A stretch of DNA of 64,000 bases from Methanomicrobiales archaeon HGW-Methanomicrobiales-3 (GCA_002839605.1 PGYK01000001.1:186001-250000); one strand, 5' to 3'. Counted from the stretch's first letter, positions 1 to 9,506 are shown. The notes: a model not told the origin generated them from the sequence alone. Made by a program: numbers and translations.

Positions 1-22
1 CTCCGCAAACGGAGCCATCCCA

Positions 23-646
23 TTGCTCACTGAAATCCTCTCAACGCTGGCGCTCGGCTTTCTCATCGGCCTGACCGGAGCCCTCGCTCCCGGCCCGACG
101 CTGGTTGCCACCATCAACGCCTCCCTTGCCGGGAACTGGACGGCCGGTCTCAAGGTCTCGCTTGGGCATATCATCATCGAGACAGGGATCTTCTTTTTGA
201 TCATCCTCGGTCTTGCCAGCATTGCCGCACCCTATACCACGGCGATTGCCGTCATCGGGGGGATCGCGCTCATCCTCTTCGGGGTCATGACCATCAAAGG
301 CAGCCGGGCTGCAACCCTCTCCGCTGCCCCGGCGCAGGTGGCTGCCAGCCCGTACCTGGCCGGGTTTCTTACAAGCGCTGCCAACCCCTACTTCTGGATC
401 TGGTGGCTCTCGGTGGGAAGCGCCCTCCTCATCTCGTCCCTTGAAGGCGGGCTCATCCTCGCCGTGGCCTTCATGGCCGGCCACTGGGGTGCAGATACCG
501 CGTGGTTCACCTTCGTCTCCACCAGTGTTGCGAGGGGCAAAACGATCCTGTCGGATGCAACCTACCATCACATCATGGCAGCCTGCGGGGTTTTCCTCAT
601 CATCTTTGGCCTGTACTATCTCGCTGGCCCCCTCCTCTCCCGCTGA
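23..646 (+). CDS. LysE/RhtB-family amino-acid exporter
   Basis: The 207-residue product is strongly hydrophobic with about six membrane segments. Near residues 21-25 it has the LAPGP signature that opens LysE/RhtB exporters, and FLTSAANPYFWIWW at about 115-128 matches the family's second conserved block. Members export amino acids or other small metabolites across the cytoplasmic membrane; the substrate cannot be read from sequence. The start is TTG at 23, preceded by GGAG at 11-14. The frame stays open to the window edge, so a start further upstream cannot be excluded, but the family alignment supports this one. The next gene starts 65 bases downstream on the same strand. Confidence 0.85.
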   Translation: MLTEILSTLALGFLIGLTGALAPGPTLVATINASLAGNWTAGLKVSLGHIIIETGIFFLIILGLASIAAPYTTAIAVIGGIALILFGVMTIKGSRAATLSAAPAQVAASPYLAGFLTSAANPYFWIWWLSVGSALLISSLEGGLILAVAFMAGHWGADTAWFTFVSTSVARGKTILSDATYHHIMAACGVFLIIFGLYYLAGPLLSR

Positions 647-711
647 AGCGAATCCCGCATGGTTAATGTGGAGGGGATCCAACACTATACCAGAACTATC
701 AGGACGATCTC

Positions 712-1662
712 ATGGCCGATCCCGCACCACCCCGCGAACCACCCACTCTCATCTCGCAGTTCCGCTCAAGCGACCACTGGGCAGTCTCGCTTGCCCGCGA
801 TCTTCTCTGGGTTGTTGCGGTGGTTGGCAGCATCGCCCTTCTCCTCTGGCTTGCATGCGGCACCTGGCCCGCCGTTGTCACCATCGAGTCCGGCAGCATG
901 ATCCCCAACATGAACATCGGGGACCTTGTGGTGGTGGTCGAGAAGGACCGGTTCGGGGAACTCCAGACCTGGGATGACGGCAAAGCGTCCGGGTACCAGA
1001 AGTTCGGGGACTACGGGGACGTGATCATCTACCGGCCGAACGGGGTCACGGACATGTGGGCGTCGGTGGGGCTCCTCCCGCTCTCAAAGCAGCACCCGAT
1101 CATCCACCGGGCCATAACGTGGGTTGATGCGGGCGAGCCCGTGCCCTCCTACATCAACATTTACCGGGGGGCGATCACCCCCGCGGGATACCTCCCTGTC
1201 ACGGTCAGCGGCGAGACTGCGGATGGGTTTAGTATTCTTACCGTCACCGGGAATACGGGGATCCTTCCCAACGAGACCCGGACAACCCGCGATGTGACCT
1301 GGCAGACGCCGCTTGGAACGTATGTCCTGCCCGCAGACAGCCTGGTGAAAGATTACGGGTATGTCCGCGACACGGAGACCATCGCAACCCATGGCGGGTA
1401 CATCACGAAGGGCGACAACAACAACTTCAGCGACCAGGGCTACCTGACCATTGACGGTATCGGGAGCGTTGAACCGGTCGAGAAGGACTGGGTCATCGGA
1501 AAAGCCCTCTTCACGGTCCCGTATGTCGGGCTCCTTCCGCTCCACATCGGGCCGGTCATCGTCATCGTGATCATCATCATGATGCTCCACGAGCTCTACC
1601 TTCGCAGGAAAGAGGAAGCAGCGATGGCAAAGCCGCAGAAGAAAGGGAAAAAACAGCGGTGA
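712..1662 (+). CDS. Archaeal/ER-type signal peptidase I (S26B)
   Basis: This membrane protease probably removes signal peptides from secreted proteins. A membrane segment lies at about residues 31-50, followed by the nucleophile box ESGSM with Ser62, the HRAI box with His132, and a GDNNNFSD box with Asp235 and Asp241. A His in place of the bacterial Lys general base is the hallmark of archaeal and ER signal peptidases. About 100 residues separate the His and Asp boxes, a long periplasm-facing insert; a second hydrophobic segment (about 276-298) and a Lys-rich tail close the 316-residue protein. Many archaeal homologues are shorter, around 150-200 residues. The stop overlaps the first in-frame GTG of the next gene. 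Confidence 0.85.
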   Translation: MADPAPPREPPTLISQFRSSDHWAVSLARDLLWVVAVVGSIALLLWLACGTWPAVVTIESGSMIPNMNIGDLVVVVEKDRFGELQTWDDGKASGYQKFGDYGDVIIYRPNGVTDMWASVGLLPLSKQHPIIHRAITWVDAGEPVPSYINIYRGAITPAGYLPVTVSGETADGFSILTVTGNTGILPNETRTTRDVTWQTPLGTYVLPADSLVKDYGYVRDTETIATHGGYITKGDNNNFSDQGYLTIDGIGSVEPVEKDWVIGKALFTVPYVGLLPLHIGPVIVIVIIIMMLHELYLRRKEEAAMAKPQKKGKKQR

Positions 1663-1673
1663 GGAAGATGACG

Positions 1674-2780
1674 ATGGCAGACGTATCAATACTGGTATCC
1701 GACGTGCTGGAAGGCCACCGGTTAGACGAGCGGGAAGCAACCCGTCTCCTGAAGGCAAAAGGGCGCGACACCCTCCGGATCGTTGCGGCAGCCGACGAGA
1801 TGCGGGAGCGCCGGGTCGGCGACGTGGTCACGTATGTGCGCAACCAGAACCTGCACGTGACCAACATCTGCAAGAACCTCTGCGGGTTCTGCGGGTTTGG
1901 CCGGAAGGCAACCGACGAGGGGGCGTACTGCCACGAGAAGGCAGGGATCCAGGAGCAGGCCCGGCTCGCGTACGAGCGCAACGTGACCGAGATCTGCCTG
2001 CTCTCGGGTGTCCACCCGGGCTTCTCGCTCGACACCTACATCGACATCATGCACTGGATCCACGAGGTGGCGCCCGGTGTCCACATCCATGCATTCAGCC
2101 CGGATGAAGTAGCCCATGCGGCTCACCGCGGGAAGATGACCACACCGGAAGTTATTGCCCGGCTTAAGGACGAGGGGCTTGGGACAATCCAGGGGACGGC
2201 TGCGGAGATTCTCGTGGATTCTGTCAGAAATGTCATCTGTCCCCGAAAGGTGCCGACCGCCGACTGGGTCCGGATCATCAAAGTGGCGCACACATCCGGC
2301 CTCCGGTCAACGGCCACCATCATGTACGGATCGTACGAGACGGCTGAAGACCAGGTGGAGCACCTCGGGATCCTGCGGGGGATCCAGGACGAGACAAAAG
2401 GGTTCACCGAACTGGTTACGCTCCCGTTTGTCCACACCAACACCCCGCTCTACCAGCAGGGGCTTGCCCGGGCCGGGCCGACGGGGCGGGAAGATCTCCT
2501 GATGCTCGCGGTCTCCCGGCTTTTCCTTGACAACTTTGCCAACATCCAGGTGGCGTGGGGCAAGGTGGGCCTCAAGATGACCCAGCTCGCCCTCCTTTCA
2601 GGAGCAAATGATCTGGCGGGCACCATGTTCACGGACGATGTGACGGGCGATGCCGGTGCATCCGGCTCGGATTACCTCGACCCGAAGGATATGGAGCGGA
2701 TCGTCTCCGATATCGGCCGGAACCTCCGGCAGCGGACCACGCTGTACGACCTTGTGACGGAAACGAACGTGAAGGTGTAA
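1674..2780 (+). CDS. cofH: F0 synthase subunit CofH, copy 1
   Basis: CofH is the radical-SAM half of F0 synthase. It couples 5-amino-6-(ribitylamino)uracil to a tyrosine-derived 4-hydroxybenzyl group, giving the deazaflavin precursor of coenzyme F420. The CX3CX2C cluster motif is at C66, C70 and C73 in NICKNLCGFCGF, inside the N-terminal half of the TIM barrel; further family blocks are VHIHAFSPDE and TATIMYGSYE. The GAGG at 1661-1664 is about nine bases before ATG 1674, which is preferred over GTG 1659 and ATG 1668. The 368-residue length is usual. A second cofH lies at 4210; cofG is not in the window. Only three bases separate it from the downstream transporter gene. Confidence 0.9.
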   Translation: MADVSILVSDVLEGHRLDEREATRLLKAKGRDTLRIVAAADEMRERRVGDVVTYVRNQNLHVTNICKNLCGFCGFGRKATDEGAYCHEKAGIQEQARLAYERNVTEICLLSGVHPGFSLDTYIDIMHWIHEVAPGVHIHAFSPDEVAHAAHRGKMTTPEVIARLKDEGLGTIQGTAAEILVDSVRNVICPRKVPTADWVRIIKVAHTSGLRSTATIMYGSYETAEDQVEHLGILRGIQDETKGFTELVTLPFVHTNTPLYQQGLARAGPTGREDLLMLAVSRLFLDNFANIQVAWGKVGLKMTQLALLSGANDLAGTMFTDDVTGDAGASGSDYLDPKDMERIVSDIGRNLRQRTTLYDLVTETNVKV

Positions 2781-2783
2781 TCC

Positions 2784-3734
2784 ATGGCAACCCAGGGCGG
2801 CTCGAAGATCGCAGTCATTGCAGCCATTGCAGGAAACCTCATCATCGCGATCACCAAGTTCATCGCCGCTGCCATCACCGGTTCGTCGGCCATGATCTCC
2901 GAAGGTATCCATTCGGTTGTCGACACCGGAAACGGCCTGCTCGTCCTGCTCGGCATGCGGCAGGCACAGAAGCAGGCCGACGAGACCCACCCGTTCGGGT
3001 ATGGCAAGTCGCTCTATTACTGGACGCACATCGTCGCGGTCTCGATCTTCGGGATAGGCGGCGGCATGTCGCTCTACGAAGGGATCGCCCATATACGCCA
3101 CGTGGCACCGGGGACTCCGATGGGCGACCCGACGGCGGCGTACCTCGTTCTCGGCATCGCGCTCCTGGTCGAGGGCGGATCGTTCTCGGTTGCGATCCGG
3201 CAGTTCCTGCAGGCCAAGGGGGAGATGGGTGCATGGGAGTACATCCGCCACTCCAAGGACCCGAGCCTGTACACGGTTGTCCTCGAAGACAGCGCGGCGA
3301 TGCTCGGCCTAGTTTTTGCATTCCTCGGGATCTTTTTAGGCCACCTCCTCAACAACCCCTATCTCGACGGCCTTGCCTCGATTGCTATCGGCCTGCTCCT
3401 GATGAGCGTTGCCGGTGTTCTCGCATCGCGGACCATGGGCCTGCTGCTCGGGGAGGGGGTCTCTCCTGACGAACTCCGGGACATCTGGACCCGCGTGGAG
3501 TCTGACCCGGCTGTCGAACGGGCCGGGCTCATCCTGACCATGTACATGGGCCCGCACGACCTCCTCGTAAATATGGGTGTCTGCTTTGTTCCGGGCACCA
3601 CGGCAGAGGAGATGCACGGGGCGATCCGGCGTATCGAAGCCGACCTGAAGGGTGCTTACCCGGAGATCAACCGGGTCTATATCGAGGCCGAGTCGCTTCC
3701 CGCCGAAGGGGCGCCGGCTTCGTGCCGGTTGTGA
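2784..3734 (+). CDS. Cation diffusion facilitator metal transporter
   Basis: A 316-residue CDF-family protein that would export a divalent metal such as Zn, Fe or Mn in exchange for protons. It has about six membrane segments; the transmembrane metal-site motif HSVVD is at residues 43-47. The fifth-segment block reads LEDSAAM rather than the HxxxD of zinc-selective members, as in the SLC30A9-like branch, so the metal is uncertain. The C-terminal domain (about 210-305) is a cytoplasmic ferredoxin-like fold. It starts three bases after cofH and is probably co-transcribed, although no functional link to F420 is evident. A T-rich stretch at 3770-3775 may end transcription. Confidence 0.88.
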   Translation: MATQGGSKIAVIAAIAGNLIIAITKFIAAAITGSSAMISEGIHSVVDTGNGLLVLLGMRQAQKQADETHPFGYGKSLYYWTHIVAVSIFGIGGGMSLYEGIAHIRHVAPGTPMGDPTAAYLVLGIALLVEGGSFSVAIRQFLQAKGEMGAWEYIRHSKDPSLYTVVLEDSAAMLGLVFAFLGIFLGHLLNNPYLDGLASIAIGLLLMSVAGVLASRTMGLLLGEGVSPDELRDIWTRVESDPAVERAGLILTMYMGPHDLLVNMGVCFVPGTTAEEMHGAIRRIEADLKGAYPEINRVYIEAESLPAEGAPASCRL

Positions 3735-3797
3735 TCAGGACAACGCCGCGATAGAGATACGGGATTTTTTCGTATCGTCTTAAAAAAGGATTGGGTA

Positions 3798-4097
3798 TCA
3801 GAGCAGTTCCAGCGCCTGCCGGCCGGTCATGCCGTTCTTGATCCCGCGGCCCATTGCGGCGCGGTTCGCTTCCTTGACAACTCCCTTCATGAGATCATCG
3901 ATATCCTCGATGGATGGTCCAAGGGACGGGCGGACTTTTGCCGCGGGATAACTGAATGAATCAAGGGCTGATACGTCAAATGCGCCGCACCCGACAAGGC
4001 CCACGTCCGTTTTCACCGCCACAAGATTTGCCGGACCGAGCGGGATGATGAACCCTTCTGCTGTTTTTCTGGTCAGCCTGACTTCTGCCTGCTTCAT
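3798..4097 (-). CDS. DUF1805 (YunC-like) protein
   Basis: A 99-residue single-domain protein of the DUF1805 family, typified by Bacillus YunC; function unknown. The diagnostic layout is visible: an N-terminal beta-rich part ending in GLVGCGAFDV (about residues 53-62), then AAKVRP, an IEDIDDLMKG helix and the C-terminal block GRGIKNGMTGRQALELL. It is convergent with the metal transporter and divergent from the second cofH copy, with which it shares the AT-rich gap 4098-4209. No signal peptide or membrane segment is present. Confidence 0.8.
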   Translation of the reverse strand: MKQAEVRLTRKTAEGFIIPLGPANLVAVKTDVGLVGCGAFDVSALDSFSYPAAKVRPSLGPSIEDIDDLMKGVVKEANRAAMGRGIKNGMTGRQALELL

Positions 4098-4164
4098 AGC
4101 GCTCCAGTAGAGATGGTTGATGTACTGGAATAAGAATTATGCGGCAGAAATTCGATAGCTTTAC

Positions 4165-4173
4165 TTTATTTAA
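4165..4173 (+). promoter_or_regulatory. TATA box for cofH copy 2
   Basis: TTTATTTAA lies in the AT-rich gap between the DUF1805 gene and cofH copy 2. Its centre is about 41 bases before ATG 4210, which predicts a start of transcription near 4195 and a short leader that includes the AAGGTG at 4199-4204. Confidence 0.45.
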
Positions 4174-4209
4174 GGAGCCACACTGGTCAGCACAGTGCGA
4201 AGGTGTAGC

Positions 4210-5298
<1,089 letters not shown>

Positions 5299-5330
5299 CG
5301 GGGGCGTCGGCTCCCAAAATGGAGGAACCT

Positions 5331-5786
5331 ATGCGGAGGAAAGACCGGGAAATACCCGACCGTGCCGAGATCGACCGCCTCCTCATGGAGGCCCCGGTCT
5401 GCCGCCTGGCACTTGCCGCGGGCGATGAACCGTACCTTGTCCCGCTGAGTTTTGGGTATGACGGGAAGGCCCTGTACCTCCACTCAGCGCCGGAGGGAAA
5501 GAAGATCGCCATGATCCGAAAGAATCCCCGGTGCTGCTTTGAGCTGGACCGGTACGACGGGATCGTGAAGGGGGATCGCCCCTGCTCATGGGGGATGCGC
5601 TATGCGAGTGTCATCGGTTTTGGCCGGGCGGAGATCCTTGAGGATCCGGCTGAGAAGGCGTACGGGCTTTCCTGCATCATGCGCCACTATGATAGCGGAA
5701 CGCACGAGTTCTCCGATAATGAAATGAAGAGCGTCACGGTCATCAGGATTCTGATTGAATCGATGACTGGAAAAAAGAAGGAATAA
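5331..5786 (+). CDS. Pyridoxamine 5'-phosphate oxidase-like FMN-binding protein
   Basis: A 151-residue split-barrel protein of the NimA / PPOX-like group, which bind FMN or F420 and usually reduce small substrates; the reaction is unknown here. Typical features are the N-terminal helix EIDRLLMEAPVCRLAL, the strand YLVPLSFGYDGKALYLHSAPEGKKI, and the later VIGFGRAEI. GGAGG at 5321-5325 sits five bases before ATG 5331, which fixes the start although the frame is open upstream into cofH. It follows cofH copy 2 by 32 bases on the same strand, so co-transcription and use of a deazaflavin are attractive but unproven. Confidence 0.82.
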   Translation: MRRKDREIPDRAEIDRLLMEAPVCRLALAAGDEPYLVPLSFGYDGKALYLHSAPEGKKIAMIRKNPRCCFELDRYDGIVKGDRPCSWGMRYASVIGFGRAEILEDPAEKAYGLSCIMRHYDSGTHEFSDNEMKSVTVIRILIESMTGKKKE

Positions 5787-5794
5787 ACGAAAAA

Positions 5795-6349
5795 TTACGT
5801 GTGCCGGCTCTTGACCAGCCGGACGATCTTATCGGCAGTCTTCTGCGCTTTGGTGAGGGCGTCTGTATCCTTGAGGATGTCCCCTTCGTGATACCCGGTT
5901 CCCTTCACCGATCCGAGGGACGAGAACTCGTGGGTTGAGAGGAACCCCTCAAGGGTCTGGATGGTCCGGCTCGCACCTTTGTTTGCGTGGACAGCAACAG
6001 CAACCCCTTTCCTCCCGGCCAGTTTCCGGTCATGGTACAGGGAATAGGTGCGGTCGATAAAGTTCTTGACATGGCCGCAGACATCGAAGTAGTACGTGGG
6101 TGAACCGATGATGAGCACATCGGCATCCATGACCTTCCTGATGACATCGTTCCAGTCATCGTTCTCGATCACGCACCATTTCTTCTCCTTGCACTTCTCG
6201 CACCCGAGACAGGGATGGATCTTCTTACCGGCCAGCGAGATAAACTCCGTCTCAATCCCGTGACCTTCGCAGTGTTTGAGGACCTCCCGTACCAGGAGTG
6301 CCGTGTTCCCGTCCTTCCGCATGCTTCCCGAGATACCCAGAACCTTCAT
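5795..6349 (-). CDS. Iron-sulfur flavoprotein (Isf-like) NAD(P)H-dependent reductase
   Basis: A 184-residue flavodoxin-fold protein. The FMN phosphate loop is GISGSMRKDGNT near residues 5-16, and a compact cysteine motif C47, C50, C53, C59 (CX2CX2CX5C) matches the 4Fe-4S motif of Isf from Methanosarcina. Isf proteins transfer electrons and have been linked to reduction of oxygen and peroxide. SPTYYFDV and FIDR are the usual later flavodoxin blocks. Its start codon overlaps the stop of the GIY-YIG gene by four bases, so it is the last gene of a three-gene minus-strand unit. Three more Isf-like genes lie at 45.9-50.5 kb. Confidence 0.85.
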   Translation of the reverse strand: MKVLGISGSMRKDGNTALLVREVLKHCEGHGIETEFISLAGKKIHPCLGCEKCKEKKWCVIENDDWNDVIRKVMDADVLIIGSPTYYFDVCGHVKNFIDRTYSLYHDRKLAGRKGVAVAVHANKGASRTIQTLEGFLSTHEFSSLGSVKGTGYHEGDILKDTDALTKAQKTADKIVRLVKSRHT

Positions 6350-6804
6350 ATGATATCGTTACCGTCTTTTTGGTTCTTGATGGTTTTGGTTTGCGGCACC
6401 AGCTGGAGGCAGCGGAACACCTCTTTCATCTCCAGAAGCGGGTCGGTCTTCCGGTAAAAGAGGTGCGACGGGCAGGCACAGTCGCTGCACCCGAAGCCGG
6501 AGACGTCCTCGCCCCCGAGAGCAGAGGCAACCAGGCACTCCAGCCGGAGGGATGTTCTGGCAAAGACCGCGTACCGGAGCGGGAAGGCATCGCTCGTGAG
6601 CAGGTAATCCACGTGCCATTTCGGGCGCTTGTCCTTCGCCTCGGAAAGGGCGATATGCCGGTTCAGCCGGGAAAGCCCCCCGCTCCCGAGCGCCGAACCT
6701 ACATAGATATGCCAGCCGTTCCGGAACGCGATCTCCCCCAGCGCCCCGATCCTGAGCGTCCAGGCCGGGTTGTGGAAGACCAGACAGTAGATTCCCTTAT
6801 CCAT
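6346..6804 (-). CDS. GIY-YIG / DUF123 family protein
   Basis: A 152-residue protein of the archaeal DUF123 group within the GIY-YIG nuclease superfamily. KGIYCLVFHN near the start and WHIYVGSALG at about 31-40 correspond to the GIY and YIG strands, followed by GLSRLNRHI with the conserved Arg and His. HVDYLL and C-rich CSDCACPSHLF are characteristic of this group. Such proteins are candidate structure-specific nucleases, though few have been tested. It overlaps the gene upstream by eight bases and the one downstream by four, so all three are probably translated from one message. Confidence 0.82.
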   Translation of the reverse strand: MDKGIYCLVFHNPAWTLRIGALGEIAFRNGWHIYVGSALGSGGLSRLNRHIALSEAKDKRPKWHVDYLLTSDAFPLRYAVFARTSLRLECLVASALGGEDVSGFGCSDCACPSHLFYRKTDPLLEMKEVFRCLQLVPQTKTIKNQKDGNDII

Positions 6805-7399
6805 AGCCGCTCTTCATCAGACCCAGTGCTGCCGCAATGGCCCGGCTGCCGTTCTCCTCGGTTGGCTCCCCGTGGCCGGCAAAGAGGCCGTCGACATCGA
6901 GTGCCGCAAGGCGTTCGAGCGACCGGGCGAGATCGGTCCTGCTCCCGCCGGGGAAATCGTACCGCCCGAAGTAGCCGTCGGCAAAGACGGTATCCCCGCT
7001 GATGAGCACCCGGTCTTTCTCGGCATAGAGGCAGATGCAGCCCTGCGTGTGGCCCGGGGTGTGGAGCACGACAAAATCCCCGATGGTATCCCCTTCTGCA
7101 AGCGTGAAGTCGGGAAGGATTCCCGGGGATCGTGCCCCAAAATTCATCGAGAGACTGAGGGCATCGTCAAGGAGCCCGCGGGCATCGGTCTTGTGGATGC
7201 CAACCTTTGCCCTGCACATGTGCGCGATCTCTTTTACCCGTGCGATATGGTCGAAGTGGCAGTGGGTGAGAACAATCGTATCGATCTGTTCTTTGTATGG
7301 CGCCACTGCCATGGGCATGACCCCGGCGTCCACGAGGATGTTTCCGGCAATATAGGAGTTCGCCCATGCTCCCCCGCTGTATAACCACTCGACCTGCAT
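6797..7399 (-). CDS. Metallo-beta-lactamase-fold hydrolase (glyoxalase II-like)
   Basis: A 200-residue MBL-fold enzyme. All metal ligands are present: THCHFDH (H46, H48, D50, H51), H117 in HTPGHTQG, D136 in SGDTVFAD and H176 in AGHGEP. This is the dinuclear pattern of the glyoxalase II / hydroxyacylglutathione hydrolase-like branch; the true substrate in a methanogen is unknown. ATG 7399 gives the standard N-terminus (YSGGAWANSY); the frame stays open upstream, but only into antisense thiC. It heads the unit containing the GIY-YIG and Isf-like genes and is divergent from thiC, with only 25 bases between the two start codons. Confidence 0.85.
   Translation of the reverse strand: MQVEWLYSGGAWANSYIAGNILVDAGVMPMAVAPYKEQIDTIVLTHCHFDHIARVKEIAHMCRAKVGIHKTDARGLLDDALSLSMNFGARSPGILPDFTLAEGDTIGDFVVLHTPGHTQGCICLYAEKDRVLISGDTVFADGYFGRYDFPGGSRTDLARSLERLAALDVDGLFAGHGEPTEENGSRAIAAALGLMKSGYG
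7378..7385 (+). promoter_or_regulatory. TATA box and ribosome-binding site for thiC
   Basis: TGTATAAC is centred about 26 bases before position 7408. That start of transcription would leave a 17-base leader containing AAGGAG (7410-7415), nine bases before ATG 7425. The box lies inside the coding sequence of the divergent hydrolase gene. There is no room for a thiamine riboswitch. Confidence 0.45.
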
Positions 7400-7424
7400 G
7401 CACAATAATAAGGAGCCGGAACAG

Positions 7425-8747
7425 ATGTTTCTTATGGATTTGCTCATCCGCAGGTGCCGGAACGGGATCCCAAAGGAACTGGGAGCCGTGGCGAAAGCGG
7501 AAGGAATGGAGCCGGAGCGGCTGGCCCGCCTCATCGGAAGCGGCAGGGTTGTTGTCCCGATGAACCCGAATCGGAAGCACCATCCCTGCGCCATCGGGAA
7601 GGGATGCACGGTCAAGGTGAACGTGAACATCGGGACCTCGGGCAGCCGGTGCGATCCCGCCCTTGAAGAGAAGAAGGGAAAGGCGGCGCTCGCAAACGGT
7701 GCCGATGCGTTGATGGACCTCTCCACGGGAGGTGACCTTGTCGCTATCCGGAAGAAGATCCTCAGACTGGATACCACGGTCGGGACGGTGCCCGTGTACG
7801 AGGCGGTGCGCCGGGCAGGGAACGCCGGCGACGTGACCGCGGACCTGCTCTTTTCCGTGATCCGCGAGCACTGCAAACAGGGCGTGGATTTCTTGACCCT
7901 CCACTGTGGGGTGAACCGTCAGGCACTTTCGGCCCTCAAAGCCGATCCCCGCATGATGGGCGTGGTGAGCCGGGGCGGGTCGTTCCACTGCGCGATGATG
8001 ATGCAGCGGGAGGAGGAGAACCCGCTCTATGCCGAATATGACTACCTGCTGGAGATCCTCGCGGAATACGATGTCACCATAAGCCTCGGGGACGGGATGC
8101 GGCCCGGCTGCCTGCAGGACGCGGAGAAGCTGGCAAAGTCGGTCGAGTACATGACGCTCGGGACCCTCGCGAAACGGGCGCAGGAAGCCGGTGTCCAGCG
8201 GATGATCGAGGGGCCGGGTCACATGCCGCTCGACCAGGTGGGCTACAATGTGCGGATGATAAAAGAGATCACCGACCATGCCCCGCTCTATCTCCTTGGC
8301 CCGCTGGTCACCGATATTGCGCCGGGCTACGACCACGTGGTTGCCGCCATCGGGGGCGCAACGGCGTGTCTCAATGGCGCGGACTTCCTCTGCATGGTCT
8401 CGCCGAGCGAGCACCTCGCCCTTCCTGACGTGGATGACATCATCGAAGGCACGAGGGTTGCGAAGATCGCGGCGCACGTCGGGGACACCGTCCGGAAGCA
8501 CGAGGGCTGGCGGATGGATCGCGAGGTGCAGATGGCAGAGGCCCGGCACGATCTTGACTGGGACGAGCAGTTCCGGCTTGCTTTGTATGGAGACCATGCA
8601 AAGAAGATCCACGAGCGTGACGGCGAGACGGATACCTGCTCGATGTGCGGGGATCTGTGTGCGGTGAAGATGGTGAACGAGCTGTTCGGGACCGGCGGGA
8701 AGAAGAAGGGGAAGAAAGCCGCCCAAAAGAAGGGGAACGGGAAGTAA
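7425..8747 (+). CDS. thiC: Phosphomethylpyrimidine synthase ThiC
   Basis: ThiC is the radical SAM enzyme that rearranges aminoimidazole ribotide into hydroxymethylpyrimidine phosphate for thiamine. The 440-residue protein carries the standard blocks: NPNRKHHPCAIGKG, NIGTSG, RGGSFHC, SLGDGMRPGC, IEGPGHMPLDQ and LGPLVTDIAPGYDH. The cluster-binding CX2CX4C is at the C-terminus (CSMCGDLC), followed by a Lys-rich tail. ATG 7425 is chosen because AAGGAG is nine bases upstream and a TATA box lies at 7378-7385; ATG 7398 is in frame but has no ribosome-binding site. A decayed copy of its 3' end lies at 9624. Confidence 0.93.
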   Translation: MFLMDLLIRRCRNGIPKELGAVAKAEGMEPERLARLIGSGRVVVPMNPNRKHHPCAIGKGCTVKVNVNIGTSGSRCDPALEEKKGKAALANGADALMDLSTGGDLVAIRKKILRLDTTVGTVPVYEAVRRAGNAGDVTADLLFSVIREHCKQGVDFLTLHCGVNRQALSALKADPRMMGVVSRGGSFHCAMMMQREEENPLYAEYDYLLEILAEYDVTISLGDGMRPGCLQDAEKLAKSVEYMTLGTLAKRAQEAGVQRMIEGPGHMPLDQVGYNVRMIKEITDHAPLYLLGPLVTDIAPGYDHVVAAIGGATACLNGADFLCMVSPSEHLALPDVDDIIEGTRVAKIAAHVGDTVRKHEGWRMDREVQMAEARHDLDWDEQFRLALYGDHAKKIHERDGETDTCSMCGDLCAVKMVNELFGTGGKKKGKKAAQKKGNGK

Positions 8748-8800
8748 CCCTCCTGCCAATTCATTTGTAAAAACAGCCCGCCTTTCTTCACCCCCTCAAA

Positions 8801-8809
8801 AAATATAAC
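8801..8809 (+). promoter_or_regulatory. TATA box for the mntA-hepT pair
   Basis: AAATATAAC in a short AT-rich stretch just after thiC predicts a start of transcription near 8830, about 20 bases before ATG 8851. This would give the toxin-antitoxin pair its own promoter, separate from thiC. Confidence 0.4.
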
Positions 8810-8850
8810 CTCCGGCATTCCTATCATCCTACTAAGAGTGAAGTATCCCC

Positions 8851-9171
8851 ATGCAGAGGAACAGTCCGTCTCAAACAAGGCGATCGGTAGACGAGATCCG
8901 GCAGGATCTCCGGTCACACCTGCCGGAACTCCAGGCCCGGTATGGTGTTACATACCTTGGGATCTTCGGCTCCTTTGTCCGGGGCGAGCAGACGAAGACG
9001 AGCGATGTGGACCTCCTGGTGGAGTTTGACCGCCCGGGAACCCTTCTGGATTTCATCCATCTCCAGAATGATCTCGTGGATCTCCTGGGCGTTCGGGTTG
9101 ACCTTGTGGAGAAGAGCGGACTCAAACCGGCGATCAAACCTCACGTGCTCGCAGAAGTAGTGCCCGTATGA
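8851..9171 (+). CDS. mntA: Minimal nucleotidyltransferase, MntA antitoxin
   Basis: A 106-residue minimal nucleotidyltransferase. The catalytic signature GSFVRGE (G40, S41) is followed by the metal-binding DVD at D52 and D54. In characterised MntA/HepT pairs this enzyme AMPylates the HEPN toxin and so neutralises it (type VII toxin-antitoxin). The ORF overlaps the HepT gene by four bases (ATGA), as expected for a coupled pair. An in-frame start a few codons upstream is possible but lacks support. It sits between intact thiC and a broken thiC 3' end, suggesting that the pair arrived by insertion. Confidence 0.87.
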   Translation: MQRNSPSQTRRSVDEIRQDLRSHLPELQARYGVTYLGIFGSFVRGEQTKTSDVDLLVEFDRPGTLLDFIHLQNDLVDLLGVRVDLVEKSGLKPAIKPHVLAEVVPV

Positions 9172-9506
9172 CCAGTCCAAGAGAGAAACGAAGTGCAGAG
9201 GAATATCTTTCCGATATACGGGATGCGATTCATTCCGCCCGCGAATTCTCAAAGGGCGTAACTTTCGAAGAGTTCCAGAATAACCGGGAGAAACAGTTTG
9301 CCATCATTCATGCCCTTGAGATCATCGGAGAAGCGGCAAAGCAGGTGCCGGTATCGGTACGGGATGAATACCCGGATATCCCCTGGAGGGACATCGCCGG
9401 AATGCGTGACCGGCTCATCCACGGCTACTTCTCCGTGAATCTTGAACGGTTATGGAATACCGTTTTGGAAGATCTCCCTCGTCTTGAGGCAGCTCTAAAA
9501 AAGTGA
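9168..9506 (+). CDS. hepT: HEPN-domain toxin HepT (DUF86)
   Basis: A 112-residue all-helical DUF86/HepT protein. The HEPN active site RX4HXY is intact (R80, H85, Y87 in RDRLIHGYF), so an RNase-type toxin activity is expected. Tyr87 is the residue corresponding to the AMPylation target in known HepT proteins. IIHALEIIGEAAKQV at about 46-60 is the usual conserved helix. It is translationally coupled to mntA. Its GC content is lower than that of thiC upstream, consistent with transfer. Confidence 0.88.
   Translation: MTSPREKRSAEEYLSDIRDAIHSAREFSKGVTFEEFQNNREKQFAIIHALEIIGEAAKQVPVSVRDEYPDIPWRDIAGMRDRLIHGYFSVNLERLWNTVLEDLPRLEAALKK

Noticed and set aside
7390-7424. Thiamine riboswitch upstream of thiC
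   Set aside because: There are only 25 bases between the divergent start codons, far too few, and no THI-box sequence is visible.
7167-8759. A 530-codon open frame on the minus strand opposite thiC
   Set aside because: It is antisense to a full, conserved ThiC, is Arg/His/Pro-rich, has no family signature, and arises from the GC-rich codon pattern of thiC. Similar antisense frames opposite cofH copy 2, aspC, acsA and tfrA were left out for the same reason.
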